A DNA stretch of 64,000 nt from Armillaria gallica (GCA_037576215.1 JBANDB010000002.1:3534001-3598000), one strand, 5' to 3'; positions 44,185-57,224 are shown, counted from the first letter of the stretch. Notes: generated from the letters alone by a model not told the origin. Program-made: numbers and translations.

Positions 44185-46112
44185 CTATGTATTTGTCCAT
44201 CGATGTATCCTAGACAGCCGCAAAAACCTGCTATCCGGCAGTGAACGCTCTGCTGATATTTCCGACAGAAAACCTACACCGCGTATTGAAAGAATTGGTT
44301 CCGGAGGTGTAGGTGGTGGTGATGATAAGTGACGTCGTTTGGGTTTGAAAATGATAACAATGATGAGCCCAAAAATGATAAGCAAAAGAAGAAAAATGCA
44401 TTTCCGTCGACCTGTACTTTTCTGGTATCTGGTCAGCAGAAGAGATGAGCGGTAATCGGAGAAGCAAACGCGAAGACAAATACCGTGTCGCCGTATTCAA
44501 TTCCTGGACTGCTTCGCTCACATGAACAGCAGTTTGCTCTATGTTGTACTCCACGCTGTCTAGTATGGTCCCCTGGTCAATTACCAACACAGAAAGGTCT
44601 TTGAATAGCTCAGCCAGAGATGCGATGGAATTTGCGATTTCGGTGAGCTCTCGATCACGGGTCTGGAGGTCGGTGCTATTAGCTTGGGTTAAGGAAAGAG
44701 ACTGCGATCGCGTGTGGGTCTATTAATGATAATGACAATTGGGACATTAATCACGGAACCAGCGAGAACCAGACAAAGAGGTTTTTTTAGACCAGAGTGC
44801 CGGATTAATGTGGAGAGAGGTGTCGATGGCGATGGATAATCAACCAGCCGGTGTATAAGGCCGAAATCATGGATGTCCCACAAGGATGCAATGTGATTGT
44901 ACGACGTCAGTTTTGTGTATGGCAAAAGGGACAAGTTTCATGTGATGTTTACGGCGGAGAGAGGTCGGAAGTGAAACAAGACGAGGTTGTTCATTCATTC
45001 ATGAATATCCGTGCGGTGTAAGATCGGGAGATCATTAAGAACGCAGCAGAAAAATGGACATTGGAAATGAATGTCATCGAAGGATAGAGAGCGTACACGA
45101 GAACAAAGTAAAACGATGAGAATGAACTCGCAATGAAAAGAATTAGAACTTACGGCAGCTTCGACGTCGTCATCGACAGCACTCAGACCTTCAGAACCTC
45201 TGAGTGAAATCGTTCCTGACGCGATCAGGAGATCCTGGTTTTTGATCGCATGACCTTGAAGTTCTGCGAAGAAAAAGATCAGTACAAGAAAACGCTGAAA
45301 AGTTAACTCCACAAGGGTCGCGTGATTGAATCGATCACGCAGACTGCGATGAACATGAAGATAAAATCGGAACACGGGGAAGCGACGGATTGATGGCAAG
45401 AGGTGAAAAACGCGGCAAGGACTAACTTTCCATGTAAACACGCTGTTTCTTTCGGAAGGTGGCGCTCAATTCTTGTACCTTTGCAGCAAGGCCACGCTGG
45501 ACATTCTTAGCTGCCTGGGCTTCATACTGTAGGGTCTGGGCCTCGGTTTGTGATGGGGGGAAGGTATGGGATACGGAGACGGCGCCGATGCGTTGTATGA
45601 GTGACTGACATTGTCGAAAATTCTTGCGAGGTAACCGGTTGGAAAGATAGGACAACTAGAAGTGACGGGAAAGCTGACCTTGGTTATGTCTGTCGTGGCA
45701 GCTTCGATTTCTTGCTCTTCGTGAGACCGGTCCGTGAATCCGGGTAGTACGTGTTTCGCGTGTAACTTTTCGACAGCAGTAACTGTTGGCAACACAGCAA
45801 GATCCTGAGAATGGACCTGTAACTGAACCAAGTAGGGACTTACTTTTCGCCTGAGTATCGGCAAGAATTAGCTGTACTTGTTCGGAGATGTCCACCCTGA
45901 GAAGCAGATTAGTATCCGGAGGCAATGGCGAACAGAGGAAGAGACCATTTCGGAGGCAGATCCATGTCGACGGTGTGGTGGTTGATGAGTTGCTCCTGCT
46001 CATCGTCAGTGTCGTCAAAGGTAATTCTAGAACGAGAGAAACGGGTCGAAGACGCGCGGGAGTCGCGGTAGGAGAGGAAGAGGCCTGTCCTGGAGCGAGT
46101 GGTAGGATTCAT
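44185..46112 (-). CDS. TLG2: Tlg2/syntaxin-16-type Qa-SNARE
   Basis: t-SNARE of the trans-Golgi and endosomal system, partner of Vps45 in endosome-to-Golgi fusion. The start is at 46112 (MNPTTRSRTGLFLSYRDSR); an in-frame ATG 57 nt upstream would add a tail unlike the family. Then come an N-terminal DDTDDEQEQLINHH, PPKWSLP and ISEQVQLILADTQAK, the Habc helices (TDRSHEEQEIEAATTDITK; FRQCQSLIQRIGAVSVS; ALQYEAQAAKNVQ-like), and the SNARE helix with the zero-layer Gln in LVIDQGTILDSVEYNIEQT. A single C-terminal membrane anchor, LLLIIFGLIIVIIFKP, lies near 44350-44390. There are five to six introns. A tail of about 45 residues follows the anchor, longer than in yeast; the stop is at 44185. Confidence 0.93.
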
Positions 46113-46186
46113 GGAAGGAGCTGCCAAAAAAGGAGTGTCACGCTGGAGCAAATAATGGAAATCAGCCAAAAAGAATATTAATAATC

Positions 46187-46363
46187 GTATAAAATCCCAA
46201 ACGTGTGACAGGTCGGCAAGGTGTGAAATTTAAATTTATTTGATCTCCGACGTCCTCGCCGGATCTCACATGTCTCGGTATAAAATCCCGTCAATGAGGA
46301 GGTGCATCCCATCGCCCCACCCCTTGTCTTTTAATTCAACTGTTCTCATCGACATTTACCACA
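46187..46363 (+). promoter_or_regulatory. Intergenic promoter region with TATA boxes
   Basis: Short region between divergent TLG2 and the small cysteine-rich gene. A TATAAAA lies at 46279-46285, 79 bp before the ATG at 46364, a good distance for a fungal TATA box. A second TATAAAATCCCA-like copy is near 46189. Confidence 0.5.
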
Positions 46364-46786
46364 ATGTGCAACCTCGAAACGTACGTTCTGCGTCGTGAAC
46401 GTCGCCAGTCACTGTCAGCTGACCGTTCTCTTACCAGCGAAGGCACCAAGCACGGTTGCGGCCACTATATCAAGGTATTATCGATTCCGAATGCTACCCC
46501 AATGCTGCGCTCATCAATGTCCATCATAGACCCGGACAATCCGGAAGATAGATTGTGGCAGCAGTCGATGTCTTCATTCAATCCGACATCCTACTGACCC
46601 CAGCCATGATTGCTCAAACTCGGGATGCAACCGTGTACGTGCCGAATACGTTTTGTTGGCGTGTTTCTTACGTGATGCTAGTATCTGGGTCCCGACCGCG
46701 GAGAGACTGTAACCCGCACCACCGCCGACTACTGCACTCAGTGCGAGTACTGGTATAGAGGCCCCGGATCACGGCCTCGTAAATAG
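46364..46786 (+). CDS. Small cysteine/histidine-rich protein, 87 residues
   Basis: Four exons (46364-46380, 46438-46474, 46530-46634, 46682-46786) with canonical junctions give a continuous 87-residue frame. It starts MCNLETEGTKHGCGHYIKT, continues IDCGSSRCLHSIRHP and DCSNSGCNRYLGPDRGE, and ends DYCTQCEYWYRGP. The spacing of CGHY, DCGSSRC, CSNSGC and CTQC suggests one or two zinc sites. From memory, short basidiomycete proteins beginning MC...CGHYIK and ending YC.QC.YW form a conserved family of unknown role. There is no signal peptide. The very short first exon and the four-exon structure make it easy to miss. It is divergent from TLG2 across about 250 bp, with a TATA box. Confidence 0.78.
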
Positions 46787-47027
46787 GCTTTGCTTGCTGC
46801 AATCCCCGTACTTCCCTACCTCTGGCGTCGACTCTAGATCTCTTCAACCGTCTCTTCACCGCACTTCTGTTTCCATGCTCTCTGTACTCCTACATCGCTT
46901 TCGTAGTTGATCTATAAATTCAGTCTTGTATCAGTACTTTCATATACGTATTGCTCATCCTCAATTCGCTAGTATTTAATCCTCGTTTAATTCTCATAAT
47001 GCATTACGCGCCCAAGTACCATAGTTT

Positions 47028-49031
47028 CTACCACTTGACTGCCAAACCAACTATCTCGTTTTCGACTGCGCGATATTGAGTTCGGAATGAATTCCGCCCA
47101 ACGTCATTAGCTTCCGACAAAACTCTCGTAATGAGCTCGTCATACATGTTGACAACCGGCCCTGTACATCGTGTTTCCACAGGCGCCCACTCTACAGCCC
47201 CATTTATACCCACCGGAGGTGACGACTCTTCCCAATACACCTCTTCAACCTTCCGTGTCCATTCCTTGTTGCCCCATCGGGGGCTCTGCATCTCGACCCC
47301 GGCATCGTTCCAATTTCGCATGTAGCCTTCATCATCAGCGTCTTTCATTATCGTCAACGGTGCCTTCAATTGTCCGCCGCCGTTAATACACCCTCCTGGA
47401 CACGCCATGACCTCGACATAATCGTATGGTCGCTCTTTTACGTCGTTGCTTCCAGCACCTCTCTTGATCCGGCGACTCGCGACCACACCTGCCAGCCTGC
47501 CAGCTGCACCCGCCCCCACGCGGACTCCTTTCTCCTTGCCTACCTTCCTGACCACATTTTGCAAATTTCGGAACCCATAGCACTTGGCACCTTTGAAGAC
47601 GACCTGGCCAGCACCATTCACAAGCTTCCGTCCGTAATACATATTCTTCGTAGTCGGAGTTTCTCATTTGTCTGACAGAAAGAACCAGAGGCGTTTCCGA
47701 CGTCTTCATCACATGCGATATAATTGCCTGGAGATAGGATCCGGAGGACGAGCCTGGATGATTGATCAACTCGGGGAGTGTGTCTTCCGAGACATTATTT
47801 GGATCTGGCGCTAGGGAGTGTGGTGGGACCAGTTCACCGGGTACTGGTTTAGACAGATCCCAGCCTTTCTCTCGCATCATGAGCTCGAGCTCCCCGGTTG
47901 TGATGACACAATCAACGTCCCGCGTTGAATATACCTCGTTGTAGAAGTCACTACGGGATGCTTCTAATTTTTTGTCATAACAAGGCATCACAGAGACATG
48001 GTATATTTCGTGTGGTCTGGAAAGAATATGAATCGGATAACGGCGAAAAAGCACGAAGTACACACAATTTCCCCCACTTTCTACCCATCCAGTTCTTCAA
48101 TAGCGTTCCCATGACCTGCTGCGGGCTCTTAGTCTGCGATATGAAAGGAAGCATCTCCGAGTGAGCCTTCTCTGCGTAACATATCCAACCTGGGCAAGCG
48201 CTGGCAAGCATCGGTAAGTGCCCATCGGCAGCTTCCTGACTATCACCCATGGAGTCAACGGAGTCCTTGATACGATGTTTCTCTTGTCGCTCCACGAACT
48301 CCTTCACATGCTCCGTCAAGGCCAAATGTCTGGCAAAAGTTGTATCGAACACGTAGGCAAAACCTAAAATATCCTTGCAAAAGCTGCGAAGTCTTCGCAG
48401 GACCTGACGTGGCGATATTCGCGACTGCGTGGAGGAAGGATCTGATAATGATGCAGCAAGTGATGCGAGGGATTGAGGGGCAATGGAAATCACTGGTGTT
48501 CTCCGGCTGTCGCAGAATTCCGACGAAGGATTTGATTCAAGGACTTTGAGAACTTCGATATGGGATTGTAGTGTGATCAGAACTGACTCGGCCGAAGTGA
48601 TGCACCCGCTGGGGCAGTAAAGATAATGAACGAAATTTTTAAAAGGAGCAAGAAAACACACCTGCAAGCTAGGCAGTCATTCAAATTGACCTGGGCCTGC
48701 TCCAGCTTTGTCCCTGAACTGGGGTGTTTGGGAAGACTGGATAATCCATCAGCGGAAACTTCATAATAGGATCCGCTGGAATCAACACGGATTTCTGTCT
48801 GAAGACAATGATAAAATTGCAAGGTCATACTAGAAACAAAGTACGGACAGCGGCAGCGCCTGCATCTTTCTCAGTTCCTGATATAGAATTGGTCTGTTCG
48901 ACAGGCTTTATGCAGGCCTGGGAAGGGCCAATAAAATCGTTCAGATCTGTCAATGTCTGCAAAGATAGAAATCATGACTTCTCCCGCTAGCCGACAAATT
49001 CAAAACCTACTAGCGCACCAGAGAATGCCAT
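47028..49031 (-). CDS. NAR1: Cytosolic Fe-S cluster assembly factor NAR1
   Basis: Iron-hydrogenase-like protein of the CIA machinery that passes Fe-S clusters from the Cfd1/Nbp35 scaffold to the targeting complex. The first exon is only seven codons (MAFSGAL, ATG at 49031). The second gives TLTDLNDFIGPSQACIKPVE, with the N-terminal cluster cysteine. The ferredoxin-like motif is DCLACSGCITSAES. The H-cluster-like domain follows, including KLEASRSDFYNEV, DVDCVITTGELELMM and VEVMACPGGCINGGGQ. The last residues are LAVKW; a terminal aromatic residue is a feature of CIA proteins recognised by the targeting complex. About five introns. Full length for the family and apparently intact. Confidence 0.97.
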
Positions 49032-51283
49032 TAAAATTTCGTGGGTAGTGGACCAAGATGGAAGTCGATGAGTAAGACTTGAACTTCCTTCCGTCCGATC
49101 ACTGGAATACCCACGTGGTTCGCCGTCGCTTACCTGGGTCTTATCCCAGGACGAACTCACGGCTTACACAGTACCAGTGACCATCAGTGTCCCAGAAGGA
49201 CTTAGACACGCGGGGACCCGTCTTACAGCATGCAACCCACGAAAATGCTTGCGAAACCCTAAAGTTGACGTGATTTGGTACCGACGCGTCTGTGGCGTGA
49301 GTATTCGAGTAACGGATCACTTTCATTTGCTCATCGTCGTCGTCATGAGTTTCCCAGCACAGACAGTAATACATCATGCAGAAATTTGAGCGTTATTGTC
49401 ATCATCCAGCGCTAGTTGGGCAGCTGGACAGCTGACACAGGAGATAATAGTGGACACTCGACGTCGGTGTCAGTTTTTTCCAGCATGTGGTTATCGGTCA
49501 AATTGAAGGCACTTCTGGAGCAGGTTCCCCTACTGGATCAATGTGCTGCTTTGCCGGTACATTCTCGTCTTCACAGAAGCTTTCTCTGGCTAGGGACCGG
49601 ATTACCGTGTGCTGAGGCTGCTCTAATGGGTCGCCGTGACCATAACGGTGCAATATCCATCCTGGTAAATGGATGGGCGAGAGCACGTATGAGCTCCTTC
49701 TATCACCATGTGTGCCAAGGACTAATTCAGTCATTCATGGGAAGATTAGCCATGCCATCCACGAAACCGCCTGCCAGGTATCTCTGTATTACTGGGCCTT
49801 AGGCTATCAATGCCTGCGAATTTCAAAGGCTCGCACGCCATAGATCTAGCTCAGAGAGATATTTCTACCATAATTCCTTGGGAATCTCAGGTGAAGCAAT
49901 TGTTTGTGCATCCAAATTATCTGACAAATTTTGTGACCAGCAGGAAGTGGTGCTACTCAGACCCTTCATTGAGTACGGCAACAGTTCATCTCCACTACCA
50001 GATCTTCCTCTCGTTCTTCCCTGTCCGGAAGTATTCATGTTGTTCTCCGGATCTGCGGGTATTCCAGGGTATTCCACAGTCGCGGAGCTCGAAATTCATC
50101 AGGCAGTTGGATCTATTGGCAAGAGTCTTCAGTCTTGCCCATCAAAATGGTCTATACATACTATTCATATCGATTGCTGATCGATTGTGTCCAATTTCTT
50201 GACACAGCTTGGATATTGCAAGATGGTCTTCCTGCACCCTCCGACTGTCGCAAGCTCTGTCCTATAACCATCTTCAGATCGTGGTAGGGTAGTGAGATCT
50301 CCCGAGCTCCTGTCATGTAGCCCTGCAGGCGACATGCGGGGTAGGCAGACGTCGACGTCGTGGCGAGCAATTTATTCTTGCCTGATGTTCGTCGCTTTGC
50401 AACGGTAAAAATGTCAGATTAAATTTGCATAGTAGACGCAAAAGAGCCACTCTAATTTGCGATTTAAAGGCCGGAAGGAAGTACAAGTCTTTAGTACCAG
50501 ATGTCCACGCTGTGAACTGCAGGACTTTGGGGCAATCACGCACATCCGTGCACCGGTCCTGATAATCCGTCTGTGGAAGAAAAGGTCATCAGGTATGAGA
50601 ACCTGGGAGTGATACTGAAAATTCTGTGAGTCAAATCACCTCGGCGGGATCAGAGTAGAACTATAAGAACATGGTATCGTATATGATATGATATGTAGGA
50701 CAAGATAAGACGAATTCATGGTTCGGGAAACCCTCCTAATATTGGTAATTGTAGACTGGTTCAACGTGCGCCACTGATAACAGCCCCTCCGGGACAATAC
50801 TAGCCAAGAAACTGGTGGCCGAGGTGGTCATCAGTCCACCAACTTACTTCACAGCCACCCATCAATCGTTTTGTTAACCCCCATGGGCTCGCATGAAGGT
50901 CACGATAATGTCGACGCCTTTATCGCAATATGCAGACTAAACATAAAGTTTATACTTTAGTCTGTTGGTTTTCGCTGCAGTTGAGCCAGGCTTCTTCAAA
51001 TTGGTCTACATATCGATTATGATTTACAAACCGGACGTAACGGCCTCCTAGCGTTCCCCCCTTTACACTATCTCCGGCTGTACTTTGATGCGGAAAATCA
51101 CCACGGCGAGTTCACTGGTGTCCGCTTGAGGCGGCCCAAATTACGGCGGCGCTTCGTAAAGTTATAGGCTGTCATAGGAGGTTCGATCGCGCATCATGAA
51201 ACGACTCCTATCTTGGGTTCCTTATATCCATCCCTACCTGATGATTTTTTGCACGCTGGTTCCTAGCTCCCCCAACCTTGAGT
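49032..51283. other. Intergenic region, 2.25 kb
   Basis: Between divergent NAR1 and the DUF6534 gene. Short ORFs on both strands (49141-49377, 49416-49802, 49878-50180) show no recognisable family and no joinable exons. A single ATCTTCAGAT match lies near 50271, too isolated to read as part of the mobile block. The last 600 bp is the probable promoter of the membrane-protein gene. Confidence 0.45.
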
Positions 51284-52654
51284 ATGGCAAATGCAGCCGC
51301 CGTCGCGTACGTTTCTTCTTTTTCCCTCTGGTTTCACGCTGAAAACCATTCATTTACAGTCATGGACCCATGCTTATCGGACTCATGTTCAACTTGCTCC
51401 TGCTGGGCGTGATTGTGACCCAGGTTTACATCTATCTAACGACGTATCAGAAGTGCGTACTCCCCCACATGCCTTCGCTTGGTTTTTTTGAGTTCGTGGC
51501 CTTTCAGACGAGATAAACTTTGGATGAAAACCCTCGTACGCGTGCCTTTCCTCCCGGGTCGTTGGTAACACTCATTTGCCGTGTGATTAGGTCCTCTTTT
51601 TATTCGTGGCCAACATAGCAAACTCAGTCTTCCTCATGGCCGACACGTACATCGCACTCATCAAACATTTTGGTTCGTCTTCGCGTCTCCAACTACCTAA
51701 ACAAGCATTCAAATGATTTCCAGACGATGTTCCTTACCTAGCCAATGCAACGTGGCGTAAGACCTTTCTCCTTCCGTCCTTTATCAGTAGAGAATAATTT
51801 CCATTTCCCAGTCTTTGCCACCGATCCCACATTGACTGGTCTCATTTCTGCAACTGTGCTATTGTTCTTTGCCTGGCGCGTTAAAGTTCTTACGTCGAAC
51901 TGGTACCTTGCCGCACTCGTCGCTGCTTTGGCACTCGCAGGTGCCGGGGGTGCCATTGCCGCCACTGCCAAAATCCGCGTCATTCCTGGGTTCGCAGACT
52001 TCCAACAATTCCAATCAGTAGTTATCATCTGGCTCGTGGCGTCATGCGTCGCCGACATCGCCATTACAGCAATATTAGTGTCGTATTTGCGGCGGCATAA
52101 GACTGGCTTCCAAGGCTCAGATGAACTCGTCGACAGGATTATCAGGGCGACGGTCCAGACCGGATTGATTACGAGCGTGGTTGCTATTGTGGATTTGATT
52201 CTCTTCCTCGTGAATTCATCGGGTTTGTGAGTGTTTTCCGATAACCAGTTGTCTCTCCTTCATTAACCCTCCGCTATATAGGCATCTGATATTTAACTTC
52301 ACCCTCGCGAAGCTATACACCAACACCCTCATGAGTTCACTCAACTCTCGCGCGGGATGGGCCTATTCAAATTCCAGTCCCGGATCTCAATCTCAGTCTG
52401 GTCTTGTCTCTACATCAGGTGTAAAAAGTTCAAGTCGAAGGAAAGGGACGGGTACGACGACGCGCCCAGAAGTATTCGTGCATGTTGAGCAACATGAGTT
52501 GGGAGATCCACGTCCCAGGAATGGACCAGGCGGGGGAATTGGCCCACCAAGGTTTGTTATAGATCCTATGAGCACCGACGAAGATCTGAGTAAGCGAAGA
52601 GAGGATGAGTCGGATGTGTGGGAGACAACGAAAACGGCTGACAGGATTGTTTAG
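51284..52654 (+). CDS. DUF6534-type multi-pass membrane protein
   Basis: Fungal seven-helix membrane protein family of unknown function, highly multiplied in Agaricomycetes. The ATG at 51284 gives MANAAAVA, then an intron, then HGPMLIGLMFNLLLLGVIVT, the first membrane helix. Further helices are encoded around 51600-51690, 51830-51890, 51900-51965, 52010-52090 and 52150-52220. Signature stretches are ADTYIALIKHF, ATDPTLTGLISATVLLFFAW and DRIIRATVQTGLITSVVA, then FNFTLAKLYTNTLMSSLNSR, which is very typical of the family's last helix. A Ser/Arg-rich cytosolic tail follows. Five introns. It ends at 52654. The function is not known for any member. Confidence 0.88.
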
Positions 52655-53916
52655 TGTCTGGATTTTACCATATTGTACAGAATTACTACTAATATTTATT
52701 TATTCCCGCACCCCCAAGGATGTAATGTAGAATCATGGGGACATCGCTGTATGTTTCTGAACGTTATTGCAGACCACGAACGGTCCAGCTGAGAGCTTTG
52801 TTCGAAAAAGAGTTCCTCACATCGGAGTTTCGGGACGTAACCCGACTCTTCCTCCGCCGGCATGTCTGCTTTGTCATGTGAACCGTCATCACGGATAAAA
52901 GGCAGGCGGTCCCTTAAAGTGACGAGTTCCTTCAACTTCTGCGAATAAGTTGGAAGAAGTCCCTATCTGATAAAGCACGTTTACCAGGTAGATCACGATT
53001 GGAACTCAATCCCAGGCCTACTCGTGAGACGTCCAATCATTTCTGGTGGACACCAGCAACAAGCATAATCAATATACGGTGAGCGAGGTTCGGAGGTATT
53101 CCAGTCTTGCCACCTACCGCTTTACACTGCTATTAACTGTTGCTGCTATGCTATGCTATCATCTGTACCCTACGGTGCTCTCTTACGCCTCACATTGGAT
53201 TTTAATAGGCTGTAGGTGAGAAGATACGAGGACGCCGCTGTCATTTCCTGTCTTCGCGATTCCGGGATCTCGGACAAGTTTGAATTGCGCTAGCCACCCA
53301 ACCTACTTATCTTGCGGACAATGCGTTCAGCTGGCTACCATGAAGCCGAGTGGTATCGTACCTGTCTTGACTTGCTTTGAACTTGGCTGCGCGAATGTAC
53401 TGAACATCTCCTCAACTCGTTCGATTTGGTTCCCTCAACCGCCAATGTTCTGAATTTGTCTGAAAGCCCTGAAGAGAAGCCCGTGTCATTTTGATGCGTA
53501 GCGTTATTCCTCTAGTCTCATCAGCCCAGAGGCCCAAATGCGCAAACATTTGGCAGTTGTTCTCAGTCGGATTCTCGGCAACATTACCGTGTACGGTCGG
53601 AAGAATTCAAAACACGTTCACAGCGCGGGTGTAGACTGTCACTTTGTCCCCTTGTAGGCTGGTCTGTGTTCTGTCTGCGTTGCCATGGCATAGCAACCAG
53701 GGTATCGATAAAAGGTTTCATTGTTCTTGCCTTCTACTCTCCTCCTCTACAGGACAGGACTGCTGCCAGAAGATGGGTTCTCCTTATTTCAGTACCTGAA
53801 GGATCTCCTTCTCAGTGTTATAATTCGCTGTTCCTATCTCTAAATGACCCCACTGATTGCCATATAATAACGAATGCCCTCGGGCGTTGTATTCCCACCT
53901 TCTTGCTTCGACGCCC
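52655..53916. other. Intergenic region, 1.26 kb
   Basis: 3' flank of the DUF6534 gene and 5' flank of the next gene. A minus-strand ORF at 52696-52935 (acidic and charged) has no recognisable homology. No repeat or RNA gene is seen. Confidence 0.45.
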
Positions 53917-54921
53917 ATGGCTTCCGCTAGCGGTTCAGTCCGCTCTTCGCCACGCCGGCCACACTCTCCTGTCTCCATGTTTGCTCTCGCTGACAATGGT
54001 TCTCCAAAGCAGCCTAAACCACTGGCCAAAATGGAGAAGAAAACAAAGTCCCCATCGACGCCCACTCATCGTAATTCAGATGCAGCCTCGGTCCGATCAG
54101 CGACTCCGTCCCTCTCAACGACAGCGAGTCTTTCATCTAAATCCTTTACCTCTATTCTCCGGCGCAGTCTTGGATGTATGCGGCGGAAGAAATCACCATT
54201 ATCCCCTCGGCCTCAAGAAGGTCAGACGACAGCTTGACTAGCAGAGTTCATGCAACTTATGTCGACAAAGCCACACAGACGCCGGTGGATGGTGTACGGG
54301 CAGAACTTGAGCTTCAAGTCTCCATTGCTACACCTCCCCGAGGGCAAACCCCGGAACCGTGGTTAGCCCATGCGCCACCATCCATGAACCCACGCCGCTC
54401 TAAACGGAGCCCGAGTATGTCGTCGCTTGCGTCTAGAGATTCCCCAAGACGACATCCGTCGCTCTATGTCAGAAACCTCTCCCCGACATCTTCTACCACC
54501 CGACGCTCCGTTTAACCAATACTCTGCGCTCCATCTTATCCCTCCCACCAAAGTCGTTCGACCCTCATCACCAAAATCGTCAGTCGCTCCATCACAAGCC
54601 ACCATTTCCTTCAGTCTTCCTTCTACACCATCTCGTAAGAGAGAGGTTGATATCGATGTCGCTATCCCGGAGGCTACTTTTAATGTGAAGCCTAAGCGAC
54701 CAGGGAAGCTGAAGCGCCCCAAGACGGCGCCTCAGCAGCGCTCTGTGGAGGATAGGCATTTATTCTTCTCCCGTCGTGCAGATACTCCCCTCATCAGGAG
54801 TACGGTCTACTTTGACGAAATGGATTTGAAGACGATAAAGGAGAGAAGCGAGGATTGGATTGGGGAGTGGAATACACATGACATGCAGGAGGTCATGAGG
54901 AAGTTGAGGGATTTGCGGTAG
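53917..54921 (+). CDS. Ser/Pro-rich protein of unknown function
   Basis: Three exons. The start at 53917 (MASASGSVRSSPRRPHSPVS) is chosen over the in-frame ATG at 53857 because the preceding residues do not look coding. Introns of about 50 nt (54222-54271) and 60 nt (54418-54477) restore a single frame. The protein is largely disordered, with many SP and basic sites (likely phosphorylated) and a segment TQTPVDGVRAELELQ. Only the C-terminus looks ordered: STVYFDEMDLKTIKERSE and NTHDMQEVMRKLRDLR. It resembles anonymous basidiomycete proteins sharing that C-terminal block. No function can be assigned. Confidence 0.68.
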
Positions 54922-55171
54922 ATGGATGGCTCCAGTCGTTTCAACCTGACCAATTGCATCGGAAATATTTATGCTTCGAAGACATCGCTGGCGGTCCGAC
55001 GCCTGGGCGGCTACCAGTTTTGGCAAAACCCAAACGACTACATACGATTACTTCAGTAACTTAACATCTTGTCATCCTTTCCTATAGTCTTTGATTAGGA
55101 TGTATAGATGAATGGCTATATATAATACAACATATCTTTAACCTATAAATGCGTCCAGATCGATCTTCTCT

Positions 55172-57224
55172 TCACCGCTTCACCTCTCTCCATAAAGGCG
55201 TCAGTGCCTGTGCAACAGTATTCGCGGCTAAAAGGGTACAAAATCAATGTAGAGAAAGCAGGAGGAAGAAAGATACTGACCAACTTCCATACACGACCTC
55301 GCAACCTCATCCACGACACTATTGAGTGCACCCCTAGACCGCCACCTATCGGGATGAAATCGTCGATGGCTCCTCTCAACAAATTCTCTGTATTCTGCCA
55401 GCCGCATGGTCGTCTTCGCTTCCGCAAAGAAGGCCTCTACTTCGGTCCAGTCGATGTCCTCAGTAGACAATTCACTAGGTCTTTTTCGCACAGGCCAAGG
55501 GACTTTTCTAAACTCGAGAGGATCTGCAGAAAACTTCATCGCGTCAAAAAGTTCGCTGTACTCTTTGTAACGGGCAATAGCACGGGCGATCGTCCAATAC
55601 CCTGTGTTCCACCTAGCCTCACGCTGCTGCCACGCGTATTCCAGTTGCTCGGCGGCCTCGCGATCTCTCCTTGCAGCGTCCTCACGTGCGCGAGCTTCGG
55701 ACTCTCGCTTGCGGGCTTTCTCCGCCCGCTGCTCTGCCATCCGGCTCTCTTCAGCCTGTCGCCTAGCTTCTACTTTGGCCCGGTGTGCCTCTGCCTCTGC
55801 CTGTTCCCGAAGCATTCGCGCCGAGGCCGCAGCTTCCCATAATGGTCTGTCAGCCTCCAGATCCGCCAGTTTGGCACGCGACGCTGCGATGGAGGCTTCC
55901 CTCTCAGCGCGTTCGTCTCGTTCCTCGTAGGAATTTCCTTCTTCTTGGAGGCCTTCGGGCTCTTCTTCGATTATTTCGGGATACATTTCTGGATTATAAA
56001 AGTGACGCTCTGTCAAGAGCATTAGAGCCGGAGTCTATAAAGCATGCTGATAAGCATACCTGGAGATAAGGATGCATGTTTCCGCGCAAGTTCATCGTAG
56101 ATATCCGGCATGAGTTCACTCTGAAACCGTTGGTTATGCTGACGCATTTGCGCTCGTATTTTCTCTTCCTTCTTCCTTTGCCGCGTTGATTTACTGTGAT
56201 CCAGATGGCGCCTCGCTTCAGCGGGAGAGACGGTGCGATTTCGCTTTGTCCATGAGACGTGCTCATAGGTTGCAGTTTGGCGTCGTGCTTGCTCTTGAGA
56301 TTCAGAGTAGTCACGATCAGGAGGTGTGGTCAACGACTCGAATACGTTGTGGACTGTCCATGGATAGTCAATGATAGTAGATAAGATAGAAGCGTAAGTT
56401 GTACCTTTTCTCTTCACCTTTGGAGTCGGAGTAGTTGGTACTGGGGCATAACCGGTGAAGTCGAAGGGAGGCTGTGTAGGTGATGATAGTTTCTCCTCTC
56501 GCTGAGAATTCTTATCTCGGCGTTCGTTTCTTTTCTTCATCATATCCTCCCGTCGCGGGACTGCAGATTTTGCGCGTCGAGGGGCAGGGGAAGGCTCATC
56601 ATCAACAATCATGTCTTCGACCTCATCCTCTTCTTCGGAAAGAAGAGCATCGTCGCTGGTTCTTGGATGATTTGAGGGCGGGGGCGCGTTGTCAAGGGCG
56701 GGTGAAAGGTGGCGTTTACCGTTGGGCAAGTGGGACGGTGGTGAAGGCTTCGGGGGCGCGATGGAAATGATCGTGTAAGTGGGGGGAAGACATACTCGGC
56801 ATTCGTAGAAAGAATCTAGCTTGTAAATGTCCCACTGGTCCTGGCTCAGCTGGACGAGTTCTCTGGGAAAAGGTCAGACAGTGAAGAAGGTATACCGTTC
56901 GTTTACTCGCCCACACAGGTTCACTACGCGAGGCCATGTTCCCTCGTCCAACACTCCCTCGTCCAAGTGGGCCCGGGGCACGAATCGCCAGAAGGACTCG
57001 CCGGAAGCGTTAGTCTCGATCACGACGCGTTTTGCATTGTACAGTTCTTCCTGCAAGGAGAGCTTTCGAAAGTCGGGAAGGTCTGCCTGAGATGTCGCAG
57101 CGAGAGGATTGAATGAGGCGAATGAAATTTGAGACGTGGAATATCGCAAAAGTCGCTGTGGCTGAGTTGGATCCAAGAGGCCTGGTCGACAGCCGCTGAG
57201 GATACGCGGCGACGTCGGGGGCAT
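55172..57224 (-). CDS. Coiled-coil protein with an NFKBIL1/J-like C-terminal segment
   Basis: A single gene reassembled from several frames. The start at 57224 (MPPTSPRILSGCRPGLLDP) leads to LREL/RELVQLSQDQWDIYKL (junction near 56860, where two donors are possible), then FYECRVCLPPTYTIISIAPP and PNGKRHLSPALDNAPPPS. An acidic tract EEEDEVEDMIVDD is followed by a basic charged region. A long coiled coil rich in Ala, Arg and Glu runs from about 55940 to 55620 (EAEAHRAKVEARRQAEESRM). The C-terminal segment WTEVEAFFAEAKTTMRLAEY and RRFHPDRWRSRG resembles the end of NFKBIL1-type proteins, whose HPDR motif recalls a J-domain. The end is read as ALTPLWREVKR with the stop at 55172. The family relation is a tentative inference. 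Confidence 0.65.

Noticed and set aside
49416..50202. Plus-strand ORFs as a gene between NAR1 and the membrane-protein gene
   Set aside because: Three overlapping frames with no family likeness and no joinable exon structure.
50271..50280. ATCTTCAGAT match outside the mobile block
   Set aside because: Isolated single copy about 8.5 kb from the cluster, with no other element features near it; consistent with chance.
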